Assembly: GCA_017962865.1 (NCBI GenBank)
Contig: JAGCUM010000158.1
Location: forward strand, 1-9,734
Reading direction: 5' to 3'
From: Spirochaetales bacterium
GTDB taxonomy: Bacteria > Spirochaetota > Spirochaetia > Sphaerochaetales > Sphaerochaetaceae
DNA: 9,734 nucleotides
The first letter of the stretch is position 1. The number at the start of each line of letters is the position of its first letter. Both the position numbers and the translations under genes were made by a program. Below are positions 1 to 5,897 of the stretch, in pieces. The notes below the pieces were generated by a model that searched no databases, had not been told where the DNA came from, and saw nothing but the letters and a program-made list of their open reading frames with translations.

Positions 1-771
1 AACGGGAAGACCTATCTGCACAAGGGCCCCTGCCTTTGCAGCAGAATCATACTTCGGAAGAATCAGAGCATCGATGCCTACGGCCTCATGGAAGATCTGT
101 GCCTGGCTGATGGAGTTCTGTCCGGTGGTTGCATCAATTACCAGGATCTTCTTGTAGTTCTCCGGGCGTATCCTGTTGCGGATGACCTTGTCGATCTTCT
201 GGAGCTCACGGACAAGGTTCTCCTTGTTGTGCATTCTTCCTGCAGTATCGCAGAGAATAAGGTTGTCTCCGCGAGCCTGTGCACTGGAAATGGCATCGTA
301 GATGACGGCTCCGGGATCGCTTCCGTTCTCCTGACGCACTATCCTTACTCCGGTGCGCTGGGAATGAAGCTCAAGCTGGTCGATTGCAGCTGCACGGAAG
401 GTGTCGGCAGCGGCCATAACGACCTTGTAACCCTCGTTTTTGTAATAAGTTGCCATCTTGGCAATCGATGTAGTCTTTCCTACTCCGTTTACACCAAGTA
501 CCAGATAGACGGTAAGCTCGTCCTTGGGAGGCTCGAGCTCTATGCAGCTGATCTTGTCCTCCAGAAGCTCACGGACGATGGCCATGAACTCCTCCTCCGT
601 CTTGGGCTTTCTGGCATTGACTTCATCGCTGATGAGCATGGCGTTCTTCGCACCGAAATCACCCTCTATCAGAAGATCCTCGAGATTATCGAAGAAACTC
701 TGATCCAGAGTCTTCTTGAAACCGCTGAAAAGAGCCTTGAGCTTGGCTCCGATACCGAACTTGAAAAGCAT
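1..771 (-). CDS. ftsY: Signal recognition particle receptor GTPase FtsY (3' end cut off by window)
   Basis: FtsY docks the SRP-ribosome complex at the inner membrane; its GTPase pairs with that of Ffh to hand nascent membrane proteins to the translocon. The visible 257 residues start at an ATG preceded by a GGGGAT ribosome site that overlaps the stop of the upstream gene. A short helical N domain (about 1-80) leads into the G domain: P-loop GVNGVGKTT (93-101), DTFRAAA (123-129), DTAGR (175-179) and a KYD guanine-specificity motif (240-242). There is no long acidic N-terminal A domain as in E. coli. The frame is still open at base 1; by family length some 35-45 residues are missing. The last motifs deviate from the usual TKLDG...AKGG: here PKYDS (239-243) and AKAGA (245-249), with the key Lys and Asp retained. 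It is the last visible gene of the minus-strand cluster. Identity is secure from motif order. Confidence 0.96.
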   Translation of the reverse strand, partial: MLFKFGIGAKLKALFSGFKKTLDQSFFDNLEDLLIEGDFGAKNAMLISDEVNARKPKTEEEFMAIVRELLEDKISCIELEPPKDELTVYLVLGVNGVGKTTSIAKMATYYKNEGYKVVMAAADTFRAAAIDQLELHSQRTGVRIVRQENGSDPGAVIYDAISSAQARGDNLILCDTAGRMHNKENLVRELQKIDKVIRNRIRPENYKKILVIDATTGQNSISQAQIFHEAVGIDALILPKYDSAAKAGALVQIGLPV

Positions 772-779
772 ATTATCCC

Positions 780-2009
780 CTATGGCGCTATGTATTCAGT
801 CTGCCTGTAATAATCAATCAGACATCCCACCATATCCACGATGGATACCGTGAGAGCTCCGCTGGCCGCGATGTCCAGAGCGGAGAGGAACCTGTTGTCC
901 CCATTGTTCAGTGTCCGTGAGACAATCTTGGCCCCGAATATCAGTAGGCTTCTTGCAAAAGCAGCATAGAAGCCGTCCTTGTTCTCCTTGAGAATGGCCT
1001 CGTCAGCCATCCACTTGGGCTTGAGCGATACCGAAATGCCCGGCACCTGGGTCGTCAGGCCGATGACGCTGTCGCTGTAGCCTTCGCTTGTAAGCCTTAC
1101 CGAAGCAGGAAGCGAGTAGCTTTCCACCGTCAGAGGCGTTCTTCCCATGCTCACTCCCCCGATGAAGACTTCGGCTTCCGGGTCCGACGTAATCTTCAGA
1201 TCGGAAAGCAGAATCGGGGAAAGCTTCGAGGCAATGCTGGAAACGACACCGCCTGCAAGGTCCAGCTTGATGTTTCTTGTGATATACCCGGTGGCACTGA
1301 GCGAAATCAGATGCTCGCCTTCGGGTACCAGCACATAATAGTCCAGAATGTTGTACGGCTTGCCGTCCACAACCACATCCGCACCGTCCACCATACCGTC
1401 CAGATACAGCAGGGACATAGGCTGTCCGCCGATGGTCTGGGCCAAAGCAATGATGCTTCTGGGAGGATAGCTCCGGGAATCCCTCGAAACCTCCTCGAAG
1501 ACCAACTGCACGGAATCGGAACCATGGAAATACACATAGACGGCAAGATGCTTGAAGCTCTGGATCTCGGAGATAACCGGCATGACTATCACATCGCTCT
1601 GAGTCTTGCGGCAGACCATATCCAGAAAAACCCTGTCGCCTTTGATCATGGGGTCGAGCTCGAAGTCCGTCTCGGTGTGCTGAAGCGCTATCTCCAGGTC
1701 GATTACATCTTCGAATTGAAGTGCACGGTTCTCGAATGCATCAACTGCATAGGCTATTTTCTCTTCGTTTTCAGTCTGATAGGCTGCGGCAAGCTCTTCG
1801 CCGAGCCGGCGGTCTGTTTCAGCCTGCAGACGACCGTGAATTATCTCCAGCTTAGCGGAATCAGCGGCTACCTTAGGCAAAAACGCAGCAAGATAGCTCT
1901 CTATCTCCGCATTCTGCGGATAGACAAGCACATTCAGACTCTCTGCAAATACAGAGAATCCGAATGCAAGGAGGATGGTCATCATGAGAATGACGCATCT
2001 TGTCTTCAA
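780..2009 (-). CDS. Exported PEGA-domain protein of unknown function
   Basis: A 409-residue protein with a clear signal peptide: basic start MKTR, hydrophobic core about residues 6-20, and a likely cleavage after VFA (22). The first ~190 mature residues have no fold I recognise. Two PEGA-like segments follow: a weaker one near 205-262 (PEGEHLISLSATGY at 229-242) and a clear one near 270-330 (SDPEAEVFIGGVSMGRTPL, 275-293, then an SEGY turn at 308-311). PEGA modules are small beta domains of surface or periplasmic proteins. The C-terminus has mildly hydrophobic stretches (347-363 and 375-397) that could associate with membrane; this is inference. The start is TTG at 2009-2007, the base after the prfB stop, backed by a perfect AGGAGG five bases upstream. 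The gene ends 8 bp before ftsY, so it sits inside a translational operon. It has one Cys in the signal region and others at 133 and 396 but no lipobox, so it is probably not a lipoprotein. Confidence 0.85.
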   Translation of the reverse strand: MKTRCVILMMTILLAFGFSVFAESLNVLVYPQNAEIESYLAAFLPKVAADSAKLEIIHGRLQAETDRRLGEELAAAYQTENEEKIAYAVDAFENRALQFEDVIDLEIALQHTETDFELDPMIKGDRVFLDMVCRKTQSDVIVMPVISEIQSFKHLAVYVYFHGSDSVQLVFEEVSRDSRSYPPRSIIALAQTIGGQPMSLLYLDGMVDGADVVVDGKPYNILDYYVLVPEGEHLISLSATGYITRNIKLDLAGGVVSSIASKLSPILLSDLKITSDPEAEVFIGGVSMGRTPLTVESYSLPASVRLTSEGYSDSVIGLTTQVPGISVSLKPKWMADEAILKENKDGFYAAFARSLLIFGAKIVSRTLNNGDNRFLSALDIAASGALTVSIVDMVGCLIDYYRQTEYIAP

Positions 2010-3114
2010 TCAGGCCTCCTGACTCCAGCGGAGGAAGGACTCGATGAAGTTATCGATGTCTCCGTCCATGACTGCCTGGATGTTTCCGGTCTGCTCGCCT
2101 GTTCTGGCATCCTTGACCATGGTATAGGGCTGGAAGACATAGCTTCTGATCTGGGAACCCCAGGCTATGTCCTTCTTCTCGATGGCCTCTGCAGCATGCT
2201 CTTCCTCGAGCTTGGCGCTGTAGTACTCGTACAGGCGGCTTCTGAGCATCTTGAAGGCCTTGTCCTTGTTCATGATCTGGGATCTCTCGTTCTGGCACTG
2301 GACGACTATTCCGGTCGGATAGTGAGTGATACGCACGGCCGAATCGGTCTTGTTGACGTGCTGTCCGCCTGCTCCGCCTGCGCGGTAGGTATCGATTCTG
2401 ATATCCTCGGGCTTGATCTCGATGTCGATGTTGTCATCGACGACCGGTGAGGTATAGACCGATGAGAACGATGTATGGCGTCTTGCATTGGAATCGAACG
2501 GAGAGATTCTGACCAGGCGGTGTACTCCGGCCTCGCCCTTGAGATATCCGAATGCGTACGGCCCTGTGACCTGGATGGTCACGCTCTTGTAGCCGCCTTC
2601 GTCCTCGAGGGTATCGAGGATCTCCGTCTTGAAGTTGTGGCGCTCGCACCATCTGAGGTACATTCGCATGAGCATGCTGGTCCAGTCGCAGGCTTCGGTT
2701 CCGCCGGCACCTGCATGGATGGTAAGGAACACATCGCCCTTGTCGTACTTTCCGTTGAGAAGGGTCTTGAGCTTCAGGGGCTTGTACTCGGCCTCCAGCT
2801 GAAGGATCTTCTCATCGACTTCCCTGGCATATTCCTCGTTGGAATCGTCCTCTTCCTCATACAGCTCGATGAGGTCATAGGTCTCGTCTATGTCCTTCAG
2901 CAGCTTCTCGAACGGAAGAAGAGTGTCTTTGATTGCGTTTATCTGAGCAAATACTGCGTCTGACTTCTGCTTGTCGCCCCAGAAATCAGGCTCCATTGTC
3001 TGTTTTTCAAGTTCTGATAATCTAGTTCTCTGCCCTTCCGGGTCAAAGTCCCCTCCAGATTGCCTGAGATTCGGTTCTAAGCTGCTCAAGAAGTGCTCTG
3101 TTCTGTAGTGTCAT
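2010..3114 (-). CDS. prfB: Peptide chain release factor 2 (programmed +1 frameshift)
   Basis: RF2 recognises UGA and UAA in the ribosomal A site and triggers peptide release. The frame starts at ATG 3114-3112, with AAGGAGA six bases upstream, and reads 23 codons ending ...WRGL before an in-frame TGA at 3045-3043. A +1 slip at CTT TGA C moves to the main frame, which continues [15 protein letters not shown] to a TGA at 2012-2010. The product is 367 residues, like E. coli RF2 (365). In product numbering, the stop-codon-reading tripeptide SPF is at 204-206, which marks RF2 rather than RF1 (PxT), and the catalytic GGQ loop is at 249-251 within [18 protein letters not shown]. The N-terminal helical domain is complete. 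The start lies 29 nt inside the upstream GH57-like gene and the stop abuts the TTG start of the PEGA gene, so coupling on both sides is likely. Expression should be autoregulated by RF2 level through the frameshift. Confidence 0.97.
2015..2020 (-). promoter_or_regulatory. Ribosome binding site supporting a TTG start
   Basis: AGGAGG on the minus strand, inside the last codons of prfB and five bases before the TTG at 2009-2007. It justifies the TTG start of the PEGA-domain gene, which also gives a well-formed signal peptide. Internal ATG codons at 1985-1980 would delete the basic n-region. Confidence 0.88.
3042..3056 (-). promoter_or_regulatory. prfB: prfB programmed +1 frameshift signal
   Basis: Read on the minus strand, the site is GGAGG-GGA-CTT-TGA-C. 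CTT (3048-3046) is the slippery codon, TGA (3045-3043) the in-frame stop and C (3042) the 3' context base that weakens termination. The internal Shine-Dalgarno GGAGG (3056-3052) lies three bases before CTT, the same spacing as in E. coli prfB, and is a longer match to anti-SD than the E. coli AGGGGG. When RF2 is scarce, the ribosome pauses at TGA and tRNA-Leu slips from CTT to TTT, so decoding resumes at GAC. The mechanism is established for this gene family; its presence here is read directly from the sequence. Confidence 0.96.
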
Positions 3115-4891
3115 TGTGTTTCTCCTTACGCTTCTCCGTTCTGAAACCTATTGTAAGACGGGTGTCCTCGAAGGGCTCCAGTGAGAGCTTTTTCTGAATT
3201 TTCAATTGAGTATACTCATAAAAAGTCTTGTCTCCAAGCCAAGTACGGGCTTTTTGGCTGAAATCTGTCCTTTGGACAGTAGCCTCTTCTCCGAGCACTA
3301 TCGATATGCTGTTGGGAAAGGCCTTGTCGGCTACCATCACGCTCTGGGTGAACGCACTCTGCTCATCTGCAATCTCACCCTCCGGGCAGGTGACGCTGAA
3401 GCTCTTGGGAAGAGCCAGGTTGATGGTATTGACGTATGTAAAGTTGGTAAGTCTCTCGGATGAGAGATTCTCGATCTCTATCTCGACTATGACCGTGTTC
3501 TGACGGAACTTGAAACGCTTGTTCAGGTTTATCTGGACCTTGCCCAGCGTAAGCGGGATGGTTGCGAAGAAATCCGAACGCTTCTTCTCCAGCGGAGTTA
3601 CCTCATAGGTCTTCTCAGAAAGCTTCGTCTCCTTGCCCCTTTCATTGATGAATGAATCGCAGAACAATCCTTCGCCGCTGTGGAAGGCAAGATCATAGGA
3701 ATCCTGGGACATGACGAACCTGCTGAGCACTGCCCCACGCCTGTTCAGATAAGCGATGTTGGACCTTCCGATGATCGGATACTCCTCTTTCCTGTCGAAA
3801 TCCAGGTCAGTCTCCTCCGGAATCGGATTGGAGTCCATCTTGGCAAGGATTCCCTCGATCTCACAGGCAAAACGGTTGATACTGCGCCTGATGGAGGGGC
3901 TGCCGCATTCGTTGGGGAAATACAGGGAGGATGAACTTGCCTTCATCAGGAGGTTATCCAGGTTCTTTCTGTCCTCGATGAGCTTCTTGTTGTCCCTCAG
4001 CACTTCACGAAGCAGATTCACCAGTCCGTAGTTTCTGGAAAGCATCGGATTATCGTAGATGAGCTGATTGATCGAAGTGGCCTTTCCGATGGAGAAATCG
4101 CGTCCGTAATTGCCGTTAGGCAGATAGTGGGTGCGCGATATCTCATTGTCCTGCAGGAAAATGCTAGGAAGCGTGCAGTTGTTTCCCAAACTTTTGTACA
4201 GGATATCGAAAACCTGTACCGAACCTTCTGTAGCCATCAACTGGTCCATGTTGAGCATTATCGTACAGAGGGCACCGGAAGTGTCTTTTGCAGCTTCCCT
4301 GCTCTCGTTGAGATACTTGTCCAAGGTCAGATTTCCCCTGTAGAGGTCCTGGGTCAGACGGCTGAAGCGGTCATCGGTCGGAAACACGAGGGCTGCCTTG
4401 CCCATCTCCTCGGTATAGAAGGGCTTGGTCGACTCCTCTATCCCGTTGACCTGGTTGTAGGTCGAGATGACCATATAATCCAGCGATGAGAGCGAAATCA
4501 GAGGAACCGTTGCAGGATTGAAAACCTGATTGTAGAACCACAGCCCCTTTGGCTTCTTGGTGAAGTGCTTTCGGATATAGGTGGTGGCCTTCTCTATCTG
4601 AGACGACCTCTCATGCGTGGGAATCAGGGAGAGAACCACATCGTAATAGCTAGAAGTCAGGATCTCCAGCTGCCCCTTGCGGCAGAGGTCGTTTATAAGC
4701 ATGTTGAGCTCGGGATGGTACATTTCCAGGTAATCGAACTCGGTTATGCTGAGCCTGAACAGGAGCTTGAGCTCGCTGTTCCGATAGACCATTGTCAACA
4801 GAGGCTTCAGCTGTCCGGCAACCAGAGCTTCGAATTCCTCCTTCGGGGAACCGAAAGGCAACTGGCTGTACGCACCAAGAATGTACTGCAT
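3086..4891 (-). CDS. GH57-like protein with DUF1926-type C-terminus, predicted catalytically inactive
   Basis: A 601-residue protein with the layout of GH57 4-alpha-glucanotransferases: a (beta/alpha)7-like N-terminal region (about 1-350) and a beta-rich C-terminal region (about 370-585) resembling DUF1926. The family landmarks align but are altered. The N-terminal HxHQP-type motif is GAYSQLPFG (6-14), without histidines. The GGGFYEP region is TSSYYDVVL (79-87). The nucleophile motif WLTERVWEP is WFYNQVFNP (118-126), so the catalytic Glu (E123 in Thermococcus litoralis enzyme) is Asn121. The DDGEKFG acid/base motif falls near LNMDQLMA (213-220), where only one Asp survives. The AYWHG segment is absent. 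No signal peptide is seen, so it should be cytoplasmic. A role in carbohydrate binding or regulation is possible but unproven. The start ATG has a GAGGG site upstream. The gene heads the minus-strand cluster and its 3' end overlaps prfB. It may instead be a divergent active enzyme with relocated residues; I think that less likely. Confidence 0.78.
   Translation of the reverse strand: MQYILGAYSQLPFGSPKEEFEALVAGQLKPLLTMVYRNSELKLLFRLSITEFDYLEMYHPELNMLINDLCRKGQLEILTSSYYDVVLSLIPTHERSSQIEKATTYIRKHFTKKPKGLWFYNQVFNPATVPLISLSSLDYMVISTYNQVNGIEESTKPFYTEEMGKAALVFPTDDRFSRLTQDLYRGNLTLDKYLNESREAAKDTSGALCTIMLNMDQLMATEGSVQVFDILYKSLGNNCTLPSIFLQDNEISRTHYLPNGNYGRDFSIGKATSINQLIYDNPMLSRNYGLVNLLREVLRDNKKLIEDRKNLDNLLMKASSSSLYFPNECGSPSIRRSINRFACEIEGILAKMDSNPIPEETDLDFDRKEEYPIIGRSNIAYLNRRGAVLSRFVMSQDSYDLAFHSGEGLFCDSFINERGKETKLSEKTYEVTPLEKKRSDFFATIPLTLGKVQINLNKRFKFRQNTVIVEIEIENLSSERLTNFTYVNTINLALPKSFSVTCPEGEIADEQSAFTQSVMVADKAFPNSISIVLGEEATVQRTDFSQKARTWLGDKTFYEYTQLKIQKKLSLEPFEDTRLTIGFRTEKRKEKHNDTTEQSTS
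3121..3127 (-). promoter_or_regulatory. Ribosome binding site that sets the prfB start
   Basis: AAGGAGA on the minus strand, six bases before ATG 3114-3112. It lies inside the end of the upstream GH57-like gene. It decides between this start and an apparent TTG start at 3089, which lies in the post-frameshift frame, has no comparable site and would give a non-homologous N-terminus. Confidence 0.9.
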
Positions 4892-4917
4892 TTTTCCCTC
4901 GGCTATGCTTAGCGTCT

Positions 4918-4945
4918 TTGCATTTTATACCAATTATCATATTAT
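4918..4945 (+). promoter_or_regulatory. Possible promoter for the P-loop/Asp23-like gene
   Basis: TTGCAT (4918-4923), 16 bp, then TATTAT (4940-4945) within the AT-rich 60-bp divergent region 4892-4951. A start of transcription about seven bases after the -10 would fall at or next to the ATG at 4952. That would give a leaderless or nearly leaderless mRNA, which fits the absence of a Shine-Dalgarno. The opposite strand has TATAAA (4929-4924) that could serve the GH57-like operon, without a convincing -35. Confidence 0.35.
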
Positions 4946-4951
4946 TAGAAT

Positions 4952-5815
4952 ATGAAACTTTCACTGTTTCTCGCCAATTTGAAGCATCCTCCCGTAAAAG
5001 TCTATGCCCTCGTGGGCCGAAGCGGCACGGGCAAGAGCTTCAGGGCGCAGCTTGTCGCCGACAAGTACCACATCCCCCTCATCGTGGACGACGGCCTGCT
5101 TATCAAGGACGACAAGATCCTGGCCGGCAAGAGCGCAAAACAGGAAACCAACTTCCTCACGGCAGTCAAGAGAGCCCTCTTCCAGGAGATTTCCCACCAC
5201 GAGGAGGTGTTGAACGCACTCAAGAACGAGCGCTTCCGCAAGATCCTCATCCTGGGCACTTCCGAGAAGATGGCCACCAAGATCGCACTGCGCCTCAACC
5301 TCCCCGAACCCAGCCAGATCATTCACATCGAGGACATAGCCACCAAGGATGAGATCGATACCGCCATGCGCATCCGCTACTCCGAAGGCAAGCATGTCAT
5401 CCCGGTCCCGCCACTTCAGATAACCCGCAACTACCCTTCGATCGTCTACGATTCAATCCGTGTAGGCCTTCGTAAGCGCCTTGCATTCCTGCCCTTCTTC
5501 CGCAATACGCAGACAGTTGAGAAAACTCTGGTCTGCCCCGAATTCAGCAAGCAGGAACAGTCGGCCATCAGCGAAGCCGCCATCACCCAGATGGTCCGCG
5601 GATGCCTCAACGAGTATGAGGATACCATGAAGGTCAGCAAGGTCACCTACAGCTACGGTAACGAGGGCTACGACCTTGAAATCACCGTCAGATCTCCCGA
5701 GTCCATTTCAGGCCACATGGTTGCTGAATTCGAGGAGTATATTGCTGATTCGCTTGAGAAATACGGCGGAATATTGATCCACAAAGTCAGACTGATTGTT
5801 CAGGCTTGGTCCTAA
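4952..5815 (+). CDS. P-loop NTPase with C-terminal Asp23/Gls24-like domain
   Basis: A 287-residue cytoplasmic protein. The N-terminal half starts with a beta strand (VKVYALV) and a textbook Walker A, GRSGTGKS (22-29). It is followed by a second strand ending in acidic residues, IPLIVDDGLLI (41-51), and a further strand KILILG (97-102). No classic Walker B is evident, so the pair of Asp at 46-47 is the best candidate for metal binding. A GKHVIPVP segment (146-153) closes this half. Residues about 205-287 alternate a helix, strand (VSKVTYSYGNEGYDLEITV), helix (MVAEFEEYIADSLEKYGG) and strand (HKVRLIVQAWS), resembling Asp23/Gls24 small domains of Gram-positive envelope-stress proteins. That match is by pattern only. 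The ATG has no clear Shine-Dalgarno. The gene stands alone, divergent from the GH57-like operon and convergent with pcnB. The substrate is unknown; a kinase-like or regulatory NTPase role is possible. Confidence 0.8.
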   Translation: MKLSLFLANLKHPPVKVYALVGRSGTGKSFRAQLVADKYHIPLIVDDGLLIKDDKILAGKSAKQETNFLTAVKRALFQEISHHEEVLNALKNERFRKILILGTSEKMATKIALRLNLPEPSQIIHIEDIATKDEIDTAMRIRYSEGKHVIPVPPLQITRNYPSIVYDSIRVGLRKRLAFLPFFRNTQTVEKTLVCPEFSKQEQSAISEAAITQMVRGCLNEYEDTMKVSKVTYSYGNEGYDLEITVRSPESISGHMVAEFEEYIADSLEKYGGILIHKVRLIVQAWS

Positions 5816-5897
5816 GTTAGTACAGAAAGCAACTAAGGTCTCATTTATACTAACTTCTTAGTACAGATTGCATCCGACTTGTCTTCTGTACTAACTT
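5814..5897. repeat. Two-unit palindromic repeat between convergent genes
   Basis: The outer arms AAGTTAGTACAGAA (5814-5827) and TTCTGTACTAACTT (5884-5897) are a perfect 14-bp inverted repeat. Inside lie a second TACTAACTT (5848-5856) and a second TTAGTACAGA (5858-5867). The block is therefore two 41-bp units (5817-5857, 5858-5898), each bounded by TTAGTA...TACTAACTT with different centres. Each unit can fold on its own (9-bp stem, 25-nt loop; 10-bp stem, 17-nt loop). Alternatively the outer arms can pair while TACTAA/TTAGTA (5848-5853/5858-5863) forms an inner stem with a CTTC loop. The arms run into both neighbouring stop codons. The stems are AT-rich with no U-tract, so it is not a standard intrinsic terminator, although it could protect or end both transcripts. 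Confidence 0.8.

Noticed and set aside
88..810. A 240-codon plus-strand open frame
   Set aside because: It is antisense to ftsY, whose GTPase motifs are unmistakable on the other strand.
1311..2450. A 379-codon open frame on the plus strand
   Set aside because: It lies antisense to the PEGA gene and prfB, shows no recognisable motif and has no ribosome site; it is a by-product of the codon usage of the real minus-strand genes.
3044..3089. TTG at 3089 as the start of prfB, or prfB as a frameshifted pseudogene
   Set aside because: The CTT TGA C site with an internal Shine-Dalgarno and a standard RF2 N-terminus in the zero frame show programmed frameshifting, not damage.
4961..5395. Open frames on both strands within the P-loop gene
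   Set aside because: They overlap the Walker A coding region in other frames, have no ribosome sites and look like shadows of GC-rich codons.
5816..5890. Intrinsic terminator between the convergent genes
   Set aside because: The stems are AT-rich, the loops are long and neither strand has a U-tract after a stem. A termination role is possible but not of the standard type, so it is listed as a repeat.
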